From Marinobacter sp. (GTDB lineage: Bacteria; Pseudomonadota; Gammaproteobacteria; Pseudomonadales; Oleiphilaceae): 64,000 bases of DNA. Location: contig JAIUMV010000016.1 of the NCBI GenBank assembly GCA_022565395.1, positions 1 to 64,000 on the forward strand, in the 5' to 3' direction. The number at the start of each line of letters is the position of its first letter. Position 1 is the first letter of the stretch. Positions 17,547 to 30,642 of this stretch are shown here, one piece after another. Made by a program: the position numbers and the translations under genes. The notes beneath the pieces were generated by a model, which was not told the DNA's origin, did no database searches, and was given only the letters and a program-made list of their open reading frames with translations.

Positions 17547-18617
17547 ATGGAGCGTTTCACCACGGCAGGACATGCCACCTTCTCAACCTTGATTGTGCGA
17601 CATTGCTTGGAGTGCTACGGCGCTCAGGGTTACCCGTTGCCGCCCTTACTGCGGGAAGTGGGCCTTAGTATGGAGGAGCTTGCCGACAACAGCCTGCGGG
17701 TACCCCTGGTGCTGGTGGAAACCCTGATTCGCAAAGCGGTTGAGTTCAGCGATGAGCCGGAGTTGGGCCTGCGTTTATCCATGGGCGCTTTCCCCAGCAA
17801 GCACCCGATGCTGGGTTTGGTGTTGCAAATCTGTCCCGATTTGCACGCGTTGTTGCGCACCATTGATCACTTTGAACATCTGGTTTGCGACGCTATCAGC
17901 TCGCCCTTGCTGCCGGAGCCCGGGGGTGGCTGTTGGTCCTTCGAGTATTTCGGTATTTGCCCCGTGGTCCAGCAGCAGGTTATCGACTTTTGCCTGGGTT
18001 TCCGCCTGGAGTTCCTGCAGGCCCTGGCGCAAGACATGGCTATTCAGCCGCGAATGATCTTTCTGCGTCGCCCGGAACCGGCCAGCCCGGCGGCGCTGGC
18101 GTTATATAAAGAGCGCTTTGGTTGCCCCATCACCTTCAGCGCGCTCCACAACGGCTTTTCCCTGAGTAAAGAAACCCTGGGGCTCAAGGCGGGCTTCTCT
18201 TCATTGCCAATGGAGTTCGCCAGCCTTTCTGGAACCCTCGGGCGCGATTTGCAGGCAGGGGCAAGCAATCTCGTGCGCAGTGCCAGGCTTAGCCTGCGGG
18301 GGCTGTTGCTGGAGGGGCGGCCCTCCCGGGAGTTGCTGGCAGACCGGCTCGGTGTGGGCGGAGGTCGGCAATTACATCGGGAGCTGGCGCGAGTGGGTAC
18401 CAGTTATCAGGAGATGCTCGATGAGCTGCGGCTGGATATGGCCATGGACTTTCTGCAGAACACCCAGCTGACCCTCGATGTTATTGCCGATCGGCTGGCA
18501 TTTCAGGAGGGGACATCCTTCAGTCGTTGGTTCCGCCGCAAGGCAGCCATGTCTCCCAGTCGCTTCCGTGAGCGGGGTGCAGCCGGATTGCCGGGCATAA
18601 AAAAGGGAGCCCTGTAA
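17547..18617 (+). CDS. AraC-family transcriptional regulator (OruR/arabinose-binding-domain type)
   Basis: A 356-residue DNA-binding regulator. The N-terminal ~190 residues form the arabinose-binding-like sensor seen in OruR/ArgR-type AraC proteins (RV.L..VETLI..AVE.S.EPELGLRL, then PMLGLVLQ.CPDLHALL). The last ~100 residues are two helix-turn-helix modules; the first is divergent (LLADRLGVGGGRQLHREL) and the second typical (LDVIADRLAFQEGTSFSRWFRR...SPSRFR). The start at 17547 has AAGGAG upstream. Its neighbours do not reveal the effector or targets. Confidence 0.88.
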   Translation: MERFTTAGHATFSTLIVRHCLECYGAQGYPLPPLLREVGLSMEELADNSLRVPLVLVETLIRKAVEFSDEPELGLRLSMGAFPSKHPMLGLVLQICPDLHALLRTIDHFEHLVCDAISSPLLPEPGGGCWSFEYFGICPVVQQQVIDFCLGFRLEFLQALAQDMAIQPRMIFLRRPEPASPAALALYKERFGCPITFSALHNGFSLSKETLGLKAGFSSLPMEFASLSGTLGRDLQAGASNLVRSARLSLRGLLLEGRPSRELLADRLGVGGGRQLHRELARVGTSYQEMLDELRLDMAMDFLQNTQLTLDVIADRLAFQEGTSFSRWFRRKAAMSPSRFRERGAAGLPGIKKGAL

Positions 18618-18625
18618 GGGCTCCC
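18599..18625 (-). terminator. Terminator of the FKBP isomerase gene
   Basis: GGGAGCCC, loop, GGGCTCCC; on the minus strand it is followed by six T. It lies inside the 3' end of the convergent AraC-family gene, so the two transcripts overlap. Confidence 0.8.
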
Positions 18626-18644
18626 TGCGCTGTGTTGACGGTTG

Positions 18645-19346
18645 TTACTGCGGGTTCACTTCCAGCAGTTCCACGTCAAAAACCAGCGTTTCATTGGGGC
18701 CAATGGCGCGGCTGCCACCAGGGCCATAGGCCAGGTCAGACGGAATATACAGCTTGGCGCGGGTGCCTTCGGTCATCAGCTGCAGGCCTTCGGTCCAGCC
18801 CGGGATGACCTGATTCAGGCCAAAAGTTACCGGCTCGCCCCGTTGGCGAGAACTGTCAAAGACCTCGCCAGACAGCAGTTCGCCCGTGTAGTGAACCTTC
18901 ACGCGGTCCGTGGCGCCGGGCTTCTTGCCTTTGCCTTGAGTCAGCACTTCATACTGCAGGCCGGAGGCCGTGGTGGTCACACCGTCGCGTTTGGCGTTCT
19001 CCGCCAGAAAGGCTTCGCCGGCCTCACGGTTAGCCTGGGCCAGGCGCTCCATTTGCGCCATCTGCTCCTGCTGCATGTGTTGCTGATATTCCATCATGAC
19101 CGTCTGGATTTCATCGCGGCTCATGCGCTTGTCGGCGTCTGCAAGTCCATGACTGATGCCTTGCAGGAATTGCTCGGACTGCAGGTCCGGCAGATCGTCT
19201 TTCATGCGCTCACCGAGGATCAACCCCATACCATAGCTGATCTTCTGGTCGCGGGTATCCAGTGCAGGGTCTGCCGCCACAGCAGTGCTCACTACGCTAC
19301 CAGCCAACAGGCCTGCGATGGCGAAAGACAGAAAAGATTTTTTCAT
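18645..19346 (-). CDS. FKBP-type peptidyl-prolyl isomerase (FkpA/Mip class)
   Basis: A 233-residue periplasmic or surface folding helper. The start at 19346 gives MKKSFLSFAIAGLLAGSVV, a standard signal peptide. Residues ~25-120 are the FKBP_N dimerisation domain with a long charged helix (the QQHMQQEQMAQMERLAQANRE region). Residues ~125-233 are the FKBP domain with VHYTGELLSGEVFDSS, IPGWTEGLQLM and LYIPSDLAYGP. An upstream in-frame extension to 19436 has no signal peptide and is unlikely. It is probably first in its own transcript, ending at the terminator at 18599. Confidence 0.92.
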   Translation of the reverse strand: MKKSFLSFAIAGLLAGSVVSTAVAADPALDTRDQKISYGMGLILGERMKDDLPDLQSEQFLQGISHGLADADKRMSRDEIQTVMMEYQQHMQQEQMAQMERLAQANREAGEAFLAENAKRDGVTTTASGLQYEVLTQGKGKKPGATDRVKVHYTGELLSGEVFDSSRQRGEPVTFGLNQVIPGWTEGLQLMTEGTRAKLYIPSDLAYGPGGSRAIGPNETLVFDVELLEVNPQ

Positions 19347-19456
19347 GAGTACGTTACTCTCGCTCTTATTGTCTCTGGAACGGCAAAGGTAACGTGTTTG
19401 CCCGCCCAGTGCTACCGCGGGGCGGAAACCTTGCATAAAAATAATCAGGGCTCTGC

Positions 19457-19846
19457 TCAGGGTGTGCGGGCGTTCGCATCCGGGCCCGGGCCGGGGCGGG
19501 GCGCTAAAGAGAAGGGCGCGTAGTAAGGCGCGCTCAGATCGGTGTCTTCACTATCCGCCGGGGTAAGGCGAAGCTTGCGGGGATCAATGGCAAGCGCATC
19601 CCAGGGGCCCGTGGCCGGAGGGTGATCAGAGAAATGCCAGCTGCCGTCCCGGTCCCGCCATTTGAACACGATTTCAGGCCCTTCTTCGGGCAAGGGGTCG
19701 GGAATCAGGCCATCAAAGGAGGGTATGACCGGGTCTTTGGCGCCGTTGGAGGTCTCGGGGTCCGGCTCGCGGATACCGACCATAATCAGCACAATGAGTA
19801 ATCCAAGCGCTGGAAACGCCAGTCTGAAGGCCCATCGCATTAGCAT
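19457..19846 (-). CDS. Membrane-anchored protein with DUF4124-like segment
   Basis: A 129-residue protein of unknown function. Residues ~5-25 are a membrane helix (FRLAFPALGLLIVLIMVG). A periplasmic segment follows with FKWRDRDGSWHFSDHPP, the W.D..G..H.SD.PP pattern of DUF4124 domains, and a Pro/Gly-rich tail. GGAG seven bases upstream supports the ATG at 19846. It overlaps the end of the preceding TIGR02444 gene by 7 bases, so translation is probably coupled. Confidence 0.75.
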   Translation of the reverse strand: MLMRWAFRLAFPALGLLIVLIMVGIREPDPETSNGAKDPVIPSFDGLIPDPLPEEGPEIVFKWRDRDGSWHFSDHPPATGPWDALAIDPRKLRLTPADSEDTDLSAPYYAPFSLAPRPGPGPDANARTP

Positions 19847-20382
19847 GATGCGTCTCCTGGAGCAGTTCGAGGTTGGATTAACATTTGTTCATTGTAGAGG
19901 CAATTGCATAGTGACTGCAAAGCCTCCTGTTCACGCTGTTCCGGCGTATGCCGGTGTGGCGCAGCTGCCAGCAGATTATCCCATAGCAGCGCCCTTGGTG
20001 TGTTGGCAAAAGCGGGTGAGTTTTGCTGTGGCTGCGGCCAGTGTACCCATACCAGCGCCAGTTCCAGTTGTTCCGCCAGCAGTTCGCAGCGGCTCAGCCC
20101 TTGCCTCAGGGCCGCCGTTGCCGGCTCCTGCCTGGGTAACTCCTGCCGTAACTGTCGGATCATGCTGGTGGCACGTCCACGCCAGTGCACTACGTCATCG
20201 CTCTCGGTGCCATCCCAGGTTTGTCCGCCCTGAGCCAGCCATAAGGCTGTCAGCACGCGGGTCACGCTCCAGCCTTCGGTTTGCAGCTTCAGACAGTGGG
20301 CTTCCACATCCGGCACTTGCCATAGCTGTGTGGCCCATTGCCAGAGCGGGTTGTCGAGGGGCAGGTTCGATGGCAGTGGCAT
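19840..20382 (-). CDS. TIGR02444 family conserved protein
   Basis: A 180-residue cytoplasmic protein of unknown function. The N-terminal pattern LPLDNPLWQWATQLWQ.P.VE..CL.LQ...... and the following LTALWLAQ helix are characteristic of the TIGR02444 family found in pseudomonads and relatives. It is the first gene of a two-gene unit with the DUF4124-like gene. It is divergent from the PEP-synthase-like gene. Confidence 0.8.
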   Translation of the reverse strand: MPLPSNLPLDNPLWQWATQLWQVPDVEAHCLKLQTEGWSVTRVLTALWLAQGGQTWDGTESDDVVHWRGRATSMIRQLRQELPRQEPATAALRQGLSRCELLAEQLELALVWVHWPQPQQNSPAFANTPRALLWDNLLAAAPHRHTPEQREQEALQSLCNCLYNEQMLIQPRTAPGDASC

Positions 20383-20554
20383 AATCCTTTGACTCTTTTG
20401 TTATGACAGCGCTGAACGCATCCCTTCTTTGTTACGGGGGCGCTTTCAGCGCTCACTCACGTTTTCCTGCAGGCGTCCATCTTGACGCAGGCAGCACGCC
20501 AAGGTTCCCATGATACACTGCCTTTTTGTCAGGAAAAGGACGGTGTTTATACCG

Positions 20555-23149
20555 ATGAAGGCGCGCTCACCTGCATTCGTGTCCTCGGGGCTTGAGCCTC
20601 TGGATCATATTCTGGACGGCCTGCGTATCGGTGATAATGTGGTCTGGCGGGTAGACGACCTGACAGATTACCGGCGCTTTGTAGAGCCGTTTGTCAGTGC
20701 TGCAGTAGCCGCTGACCGCGACATTATTTATCTGCGCTTTGGCAGCCATGAGCCCCTGGTGCAGGCGGGCCCCAAAGTGCGGGTGGTCAAGGTGGACGCG
20801 CTCCGGGGTTTTGAAGCCTTTACCCGACATGTCTGGCAGCTGGTGGAAACCTACGGCCGGGGCGCGTTCTACGTCAGTGACTGCCTTACGGAGCTGCTGT
20901 CTGCCTGGGCGACGGACCATATGGTGGGTAACTTCTTCCGGGTCATCTGTCCCTTGCTGTATGAGCTGGACACCGTCGCCTATTTTGCCCTGCAGCCCAG
21001 AAACCATTCCCATGTGACCCTCGCCCGTATCCGCGATACCACGCAGGTGTTGATTGATCTGCATCGCCTGGACAACGAGTTACAGGTGCAGCCTGTCAAA
21101 GTCTGGCAGCGCAACTCGCCCACTATGTTTCTGCCGCACCGTCTGCGGCAGGGGCGTTTCCAGCCGGTGGTGGACAGCAGCGACGCCACCCGCCTGCAGG
21201 CGAGGCTGGAGCAGCATCACCAGCAAGATACCCAGCAACCTCTGCTGGATTACTGGGACCGGCTGTTTATGCAGGCAGAGAGTGCGGTGGCGGAGGGGGA
21301 CTCCGACCCGGCCTTGCTGGAGCAGATTCTGCAGGTGCTGATCAGCCGCGATGACACCATGCTCGCCCTGGCCCGGCGCTATCTTGGGCTGGCGGACACC
21401 CTGGCGGTGCGCGCGCGCATGTTGGGTACCGGCTACGTGGGGGGCAAGACGCTGGGGGTGTTGCTGGCCCGGCAGATCCTGCTAACGGATGAATCCGCCC
21501 CCTGGCAGCAACGGCTGGAGCCTCACGATTCGTTTTTTGTTGGCTCCGATGTGTTCTATGCCTACCTGGTACACAACCGCCTGTGGCCCGCGGTCATGCG
21601 CCAGCGTACCGCAGATGGCTATCTGCGGGAGTCGGCGCCTCTGCGGGAGGCCATCATGGCGGGAGACATGCCGGGTGAGGTCCGTGAAGCTCTGATCCGG
21701 ATGTTGGATCATTACGGTCAGTATCCGATTCTGGTGCGCTCCAGCAGCCTGTTGGAAGATGGGTTCGGTAATGCCTTTGCGGGCAAGTATGACAGCGAAT
21801 TTCTGGTTAATCAGGGCGACCCGGAACAGCGTCTGGCTGCACTGGAAGAAGCCATCAAGGCGGTCTATGCCTCGGCATTCAGTGAGGACGCCCTGGTATA
21901 CCGGCAGCAGCGTGGCCTGGCAGAGCACGAAGAGCCCATGGCGCTGCTGATCCAGCGGGTTAACGGGCGTTATCAGGGCGGCACCTATCTGCCGGATGCC
22001 GCAGGGGTGGGGGTGTCCCGCAATACCTTCGTCTGGGACGCCGCCATGGATCCTGCAGCCGGTATGGTACGCCTGGTGATGGGATTGGGGACCCGGGCAG
22101 TGGACCGGATTGAGGGGGATCATGCCTGCGTATTGGCGCTGGATCACCCCCATAAGCGCCCCTTCCATAGTCAGGAGGAGCGCTATCGCTACACCCAGCA
22201 TCTGGTAGATGTCTTGAACATCCGGGATAACCAGTTGCAGTCAATGCCATTGCCGCGGCTGATTGCGGAGGCGCCTGAGTTGCCCTTGCCCTGGCTGGCA
22301 GAGCAGGATCGGGCCGCCACTACTCGCGCCCGGGAACTCGGTGGCGCGGCCGGGCCCGTCTGGCGCCTGACGTTTGCAGGTTTGCTGGCGGAAACGGATT
22401 TTGTTGGGTTGATGGGCACCCTGTTACAGACGTTGGAAGCGGCTTACGCGCACCCGGTGGATATTGAATTCACACTCCATCTGGATGCGCAGGGTAAACC
22501 CAATCTTAACCTGGTGCAGTGCCGTCCCCTGGCGACCCTGGGTGCGGACAGGCCGGTGCAGCTACCCGCCCGGGTGCCGGACAGGGCGCTGTTTTTTGCC
22601 ACCCAAGGCCACTTTATGGGGGGCAATATGGATCTGGACATTGAGCAGGTCATTCATGTGGACGCAGTTTGCTACGCTGCGCTGGGGCGTTCCCAGCGCT
22701 ATGAAGTGGCGCGTCTGGTGGGTCGGTTGAACCGGCAGTTACGGACCCAGCCCGCCCGGGTCATGCTGGTGGGGCCAGGGCGCTGGGGTACCAGCAGCCC
22801 GGAGCTGGGGGTGCCTGTCCGTTATGCGGATATCAGCCACATGCAGGTATTGGTGGAGGTGGCGGACATGGGGGCCGGCCTGGTGCCGGACCTGTCCTTC
22901 GGTTCGCACTTTTTTCAGGATCTGGTGGAGAGCAGCACCGCCTATGTTGCTCTCATGCCGCAGGACGCGGGCGTCAGCTATCGGCCAGAGTGGCTGCAGC
23001 AGTGCGAGTCACTGGATACCTCCGCGCTGCATGACGACCCCGCAGTCGCTGCGGCGGTGAGGTGGTATCAGGTGCCGCCCGGGGGGCTGCGATTGCTCGC
23101 CGAGGTGGTGTCTCAACGGTTGTATTGTTTTGGTGTTGAAAGGGATTGA
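20555..23149 (+). CDS. KaiC-like / PEP-synthase ATP-grasp fusion protein
   Basis: A protein of about 864 residues. Residues ~1-215 resemble a RecA/KaiC fold: SSGLEPLDHILDGL matches the KaiC-family N-terminus, and FYVSDCLTELL lies at the Walker B position. The Walker A loop is replaced by a stretch without G-K-T/S (RIGDNVVWRVDD). Residues ~295-670 are the ATP-grasp, pyruvate-phosphate-dikinase N-terminal domain: GYVGGKTLGV, ILVRSSSLLEDGFGNAFAGK and a closing NLVQCRPLA. The phosphohistidine and PEP-binding TIM-barrel domains of true PEP synthase are absent. Instead there is an unassigned C-terminal part with VMLVGPGRWGTSSPELGVP. The function is unknown, probably an ATP-dependent phosphotransfer or ligase step. 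GTG at 20543 and ATG at 20510 are alternative starts. It faces pomB. Confidence 0.75.
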   Translation: MKARSPAFVSSGLEPLDHILDGLRIGDNVVWRVDDLTDYRRFVEPFVSAAVAADRDIIYLRFGSHEPLVQAGPKVRVVKVDALRGFEAFTRHVWQLVETYGRGAFYVSDCLTELLSAWATDHMVGNFFRVICPLLYELDTVAYFALQPRNHSHVTLARIRDTTQVLIDLHRLDNELQVQPVKVWQRNSPTMFLPHRLRQGRFQPVVDSSDATRLQARLEQHHQQDTQQPLLDYWDRLFMQAESAVAEGDSDPALLEQILQVLISRDDTMLALARRYLGLADTLAVRARMLGTGYVGGKTLGVLLARQILLTDESAPWQQRLEPHDSFFVGSDVFYAYLVHNRLWPAVMRQRTADGYLRESAPLREAIMAGDMPGEVREALIRMLDHYGQYPILVRSSSLLEDGFGNAFAGKYDSEFLVNQGDPEQRLAALEEAIKAVYASAFSEDALVYRQQRGLAEHEEPMALLIQRVNGRYQGGTYLPDAAGVGVSRNTFVWDAAMDPAAGMVRLVMGLGTRAVDRIEGDHACVLALDHPHKRPFHSQEERYRYTQHLVDVLNIRDNQLQSMPLPRLIAEAPELPLPWLAEQDRAATTRARELGGAAGPVWRLTFAGLLAETDFVGLMGTLLQTLEAAYAHPVDIEFTLHLDAQGKPNLNLVQCRPLATLGADRPVQLPARVPDRALFFATQGHFMGGNMDLDIEQVIHVDAVCYAALGRSQRYEVARLVGRLNRQLRTQPARVMLVGPGRWGTSSPELGVPVRYADISHMQVLVEVADMGAGLVPDLSFGSHFFQDLVESSTAYVALMPQDAGVSYRPEWLQQCESLDTSALHDDPAVAAAVRWYQVPPGGLRLLAEVVSQRLYCFGVERD

Positions 23150-23153
23150 GCCG

Positions 23154-24077
23154 CTACCAGTCGAGGTCTTCCAGTCTATTGAAACCGGGCCTGATATCGA
23201 TTTCAGAGCTGCCAGGTGCTGAGTAGCCGCGCTGATCGAGGAAGCGCCGTAACATTTGCTCATCCTCTTCCAGATCTCCCGACAGGTCGATAATGATTTC
23301 CACCCGCCGGTTCAGGGCTCGGTTGGCCGGGGTAAGGTTATCGACTCTGGGCCGGGTATCCGCGAGGCCTTTGACTTCAAGCCGTGTCGGTTCCAGCCCC
23401 AGATTTTCCAGCAGCACGTTGGCCACCGAAGAAGCACGCACGGCGGATAAATCCCAGTTGCTCTGAAACAGGCCGCTGCGGATGGGTATGTTGTCTGTGT
23501 GGCCTTCGATGGTCAGCGTGCCCGGAATCTCATCAAACAGCTCCGACATATCCAGTAACAGGTCCTTGAACTGGGGTGTCACCACCGCGGAACCGGAGGC
23601 AAAGGAGCCGCGCTCCTCAACCCGGATAATAATGCGACGGCTGTCCTGCTCCACCTGGATGCGGCCATCGGCGATGGCATCACTGATGGTGCTCTCAATC
23701 TGCTCCACCACTTGGCTGATCTGCGCCTGAATATTGGCCTCCCGCTCCGCCTCCAGCTCACCCCGCAGGGTATCCAGGTCCGGGCGCTGGTCCACGGTGG
23801 TCTGGCGTACTTCGTCGATGGGCGTGGGTTCAGGCGGTGCTGGTGAGAATTTGTCAAAGATAGGGCTGGTACCCATGGGCACTTCCAGGGCCGGGACTTC
23901 TCGTTGTACCCCGAAGGCTACCGCCAGCTCACCGGCGATCTGTTTGAAACGGCGGGCGTCGATCTCTGAGAACGAGAGTAGCAGGACAAAAAAGCACATC
24001 AGCAGTGACATGAGATCCGCAAAGGTCACGACCCATGCGGGAATCTTGCGTTCTTCTTCCTGGGGTAAATCATCCAT
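23154..24077 (-). CDS. pomB: Sodium-type flagellar stator protein PomB (MotB family)
   Basis: A 307-residue stator protein. The single membrane helix near residues 15-37 reads WVVTFADLMSLLMCFFVLLLSF, with the ion-binding Asp in ADL. A plug and linker region (~45-150) precedes the OmpA-like peptidoglycan-binding domain (~175-285), with IEGHTDNIPI, NWDLSAVRA and NRRVEI. It forms the torque unit with PomA, whose gene ends 9 bases upstream. The assignment as PomB rather than MotB rests on the PomA partner and on the DLMSLLMCFFVLLLSFSE pattern. Confidence 0.92.
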   Translation of the reverse strand: MDDLPQEEERKIPAWVVTFADLMSLLMCFFVLLLSFSEIDARRFKQIAGELAVAFGVQREVPALEVPMGTSPIFDKFSPAPPEPTPIDEVRQTTVDQRPDLDTLRGELEAEREANIQAQISQVVEQIESTISDAIADGRIQVEQDSRRIIIRVEERGSFASGSAVVTPQFKDLLLDMSELFDEIPGTLTIEGHTDNIPIRSGLFQSNWDLSAVRASSVANVLLENLGLEPTRLEVKGLADTRPRVDNLTPANRALNRRVEIIIDLSGDLEEDEQMLRRFLDQRGYSAPGSSEIDIRPGFNRLEDLDW

Positions 24078-24086
24078 GTGAGTACG

Positions 24087-24863
24087 CTAGCCTGCGGCCT
24101 CCCCGGGTTCTTCATCTCGCTGACGCTCGTTTGGCGGCAGGTAGCTCATTAGCATCTGTTCCATGATACGGGGGTTCTTGCCTTCCTGTATCGACGTCAA
24201 TGCGTCAATATACAGCGCTTGCATCTTGGCTTCTTCGCCCATGCGGAGACCGAGTTTGTCGGCAATGGGAAGGGCGATCATGGTGGCAATCATGGCGCCA
24301 TAGAGAGTGGTCAACAATGCGACCGCCATGGCCGGGCCGATGGCCTTGGGGTCCTCCATGTTGGAGAGCATCTGCACCAGACCAATCAGGGTGCCGATCA
24401 TGCCCATGGCGGGGGCGACATCGCCGAGGGCCGAGAACACTTTGGCACCGGAGCGGTTATGCTCCAGGGTCATCAGCCGTTCTTTGCCCAACAATTCTTT
24501 GATGGTATCGGCGGGCTGGCCATCTACCAGCATCTGGATGCCCTGTTTAAGAAACGGGGAACTGACCTCCTTCTCCTCAAGGCCGAGCACACCCTCTTTT
24601 CTGGCGACCTGCGCAAGCTCAACGAGTTCGCTGATGGCTTCCATGGTATCCGGTAGCTTGAACTTGAATGCCCGGGCAGCCACTTTAACCGCGCCAAGGA
24701 ACTGCCCGACGCTAAACTTGGATAACACCACGAACAGGCTGCCGCCGATAACGATCAGGAGTGAAGCCGGGTTCATGAATACGCCTGGTGAAGCGCCGAG
24801 AATAATGGCCGCGGCGATGATCAGTATGGCGCCGAGAAGGCCCACTAGGGTTGCTAAGTCCAA
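24087..24863 (-). CDS. pomA: Sodium-type flagellar stator protein PomA
   Basis: A 258-residue stator protein with four membrane helices and a cytoplasmic loop that drives the rotor. MDLATLVGLLGA is the PomA N-terminus known from Vibrio, and the later GDVAPAMGMIGTLIGLVQML and ALLTTLYGAM segments form helices 3 and 4. The start codon is TTG, with GAGG seven bases before it; no ATG or GTG gives a complete first helix. It is transcribed before pomB. gdhA lies upstream on the same strand and is separated by a terminator. Confidence 0.92.
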   Translation of the reverse strand: MDLATLVGLLGAILIIAAAIILGASPGVFMNPASLLIVIGGSLFVVLSKFSVGQFLGAVKVAARAFKFKLPDTMEAISELVELAQVARKEGVLGLEEKEVSSPFLKQGIQMLVDGQPADTIKELLGKERLMTLEHNRSGAKVFSALGDVAPAMGMIGTLIGLVQMLSNMEDPKAIGPAMAVALLTTLYGAMIATMIALPIADKLGLRMGEEAKMQALYIDALTSIQEGKNPRIMEQMLMSYLPPNERQRDEEPGEAAG

Positions 24864-24923
24864 AACAGCCTCGACTTTCCCTGAAGGTGAAAGATAACGA
24901 AAAGTTACTGAAGATTAAAATGC

Positions 24924-24965
24924 AAAAAGGCCGGCGCTGCAAGGAAATGCAGCGACGACCTTTTG
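24924..24965 (-). terminator. Terminator between gdhA and pomA
   Basis: On the minus strand, a stem of GG.CG.CGCTGC pairs with GCAGCGCCGGCC around TTTCCTT, followed by TTTTT. A-rich flanks on both sides suggest it can work in both directions. It isolates pomA from gdhA. Confidence 0.8.
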
Positions 24966-24985
24966 TAAAAGGACGTTTTAATGCC

Positions 24986-28516
<3,531 letters not shown>

Positions 28517-28539
<23 letters not shown>

Positions 28540-30028
28540 ATCCCTGGCGTGCCAGATAGTCCCGCTCGTTCTCCAGGTCGGCCAGGGTCAGGGGCCTTTC
28601 CGGTAACCACTGCTCCGGAAACCGGATAGCCAGACTTTCCTTGTCGGCCTTCAGCAGCACCTCGGGCGGGTCTTCATAGTTGCGCGGGTGCTGGATCAGC
28701 ACCGCCAGCCGCAGAATGATGCAGAGATACCGCAGGCGTTGGGTGTCCTGTTTGTCGAAACCTTCAAAAATAACATTATTGAACTTGCGCCTGTGTCCCC
28801 GTACCAGGGTGGAGAGTTCGTTTTGTACCTGACGGGAGAAGCCTGCAAGATCAGCGTAGCGCAGCAGGTAAGCGCCATGCTTGTGATACTGGCTGTGGGC
28901 AATGGCGAGGCCTACTTCGTGCAGGCGGCTGGCCCAGCGCAACAGGTCTTCATCATCCTCGGTGCGTATCTGCCAGGCATCCGCCACCTGCTGGAAAATA
29001 GCCAGGGCGGTGGTTTCCACCTTGTCGGCATGGGCTTTGTCCACATGGAAGCGTTCCTGCAGGGCAGTGGTGGTGCGCTCCCTTACGTCCTCATGTTGAA
29101 TGCGCCCAATCAGGTCATACAGCAGACCTTCCCGCAGGGCGCCGTCGGCAAACGTCAGGCTATCGATGCCAAGGGATTCGAAGGCTGCATACAGAATGGC
29201 AAATCCGGCAGGGAAGATATTGTGACGGTCCGGGCGCACCCCCAGTGCGTCCAGCCGCTCCATTTTGCCCAGCTCCACCAGTTGCCGCCGTAATTCTTTC
29301 ATGGCATCGACGGTAATGGTGCCGTCGGTCAGCTTGAGTGAGGCAAGCGCAACGGAAATAGCCTTGATGGAACCCGATGAGCCCACCGCACTTTGCCAGC
29401 CCAGGCGCCGGTAACGGTTACGGATGCCCAGCAGTTCCTGTTCGGCATGGGTAATGGCGCGATCCATCTGTTTGCGGGTGATGTTGCCGTCAGCAAAATA
29501 GCGATTGCGGAAGGACACGCAGCCCATGTGCAGGCTTTCCAGTGCCTGAGGTTCAAAGCGCTCACCGATGATGAATTCGGTGCTGCCGCCACCGATATCG
29601 ATGACCAGTCGTCTGCCGGTGTCGTCGGAGAGGGTATGGGAGACGCCCAGATAGATCAGTCGGGCCTCCTCTACGCCGGCAATGACCTCCGCCGGGTAGC
29701 CCAGCAGCGCCTCCGCCCGGGCGATAAAGGTGTCGGCATTGCGGGCCTCGCGCAGGGCATTGGTGCCGACAATCCTCACCGATTCCGGCGGCATGCCGCT
29801 GAGGCGCTGGCCAAAGCGGCTCAGGCACTCCAGTCCACGCTGCTGGGCCTCCTCGGACAGTGTGTTGTCCTCATCCAGGCCGGCGCCCAACTGGACTTTC
29901 TCTCCCAGTTTCTCAATGGTGCGCAGCTCACCATGAACCAGGCGGGCCACCACCATGTGAAAACTGTTGGAACCCATATCTATGGAGGCCAACAGTTCGG
30001 CCGGGGCATCGGGAAGCTCTGCCGTCAC
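28517..30028 (-). CDS. ppx: Exopolyphosphatase
   Basis: A 503-residue Ppx/GppA phosphatase that removes phosphate from polyphosphate ends, with a link to the stringent response. The acetate-kinase-like fold motifs are present: SIDMGSNSFHMVVARL (residues ~15-30), the EEARLIYLG segment, VIDIGGGSTEF (~145) and SSGSIKAI. The C-terminal ~200 residues form the HD-like helical domain (LHEVGLAIAHSQYHKHGAYLL). The full length favours Ppx over the shorter GppA-like forms. The trxA promoter region lies behind it. Confidence 0.93.
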
Positions 30029-30299
30029 GGAATCGTCCTATTTCTCTGGGCGGCTGCTGGTCAGAAGCCGCGTGGTACAAAATGGGCGCATCCACTATAT
30101 GCCAGTTTTTGCAGGCCTGTCAGCCCTTGTGTGCAGTTCACTTGTGCGGGTTGGGGTTAAAACGGACTTCACGGAGTGGTGTCGGATAGCGTAAAGTAAC
30201 GCCATTCGAACCGGGCGCTGATTGTCCGGTTGCAGTGAATTGTGTGCAACCCCGGTCCCCGTCCCAAGTGCGGCAGGCTGACAGAATCAGGAAAGAGTA

Positions 30300-30626
30300 A
30301 TGAGCGGAAATATCGTAGACGTTACAGATGCATCCTTTGAGCAGGACGTCCTGCAGGCTGATACCCCTGTGCTGGTGGACTATTGGGCTGAATGGTGCGG
30401 TCCCTGCAAAATGATCGCCCCTGTGCTGGAAGAAATCGCCGAGGAATATGCCGGTCGCCTGAAGGTTTGCAAACTGAATATCGACCAGAACGATCAGACC
30501 CCGCCCAAGTTCAACATCCGTGGCATTCCCACCCTGATGCTGTTCAAGAACGGTAACGTGGATGCCACCAAGGTGGGCGCTCTGTCCAAGTCCCAGCTGG
30601 CTGCTTTCCTCGACAGCAATCTCTGA
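30300..30626 (+). CDS. trxA: Thioredoxin 1
   Basis: A 108-residue cytoplasmic dithiol reductant with the active site WCGPCK (Cys33/Cys36), the following [11 protein letters not shown] helix and the cis-proline in RGIPTLMLF. The length equals E. coli TrxA. AGGAAAGAG precedes the ATG. Downstream partners in many relatives include rho; here rho is 16 kb away. A strong terminator follows 16 bases after the stop. Confidence 0.97.
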   Translation: MSGNIVDVTDASFEQDVLQADTPVLVDYWAEWCGPCKMIAPVLEEIAEEYAGRLKVCKLNIDQNDQTPPKFNIRGIPTLMLFKNGNVDATKVGALSKSQLAAFLDSNL

Positions 30627-30642
30627 TCCGCTTTTGAAAGAA

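Noticed and set aside
18642-19523. 293-codon frame on the plus strand opposite the FKBP isomerase
   Set aside because: The minus strand carries a complete signal peptide and FKBP domain; the plus frame has no family character.
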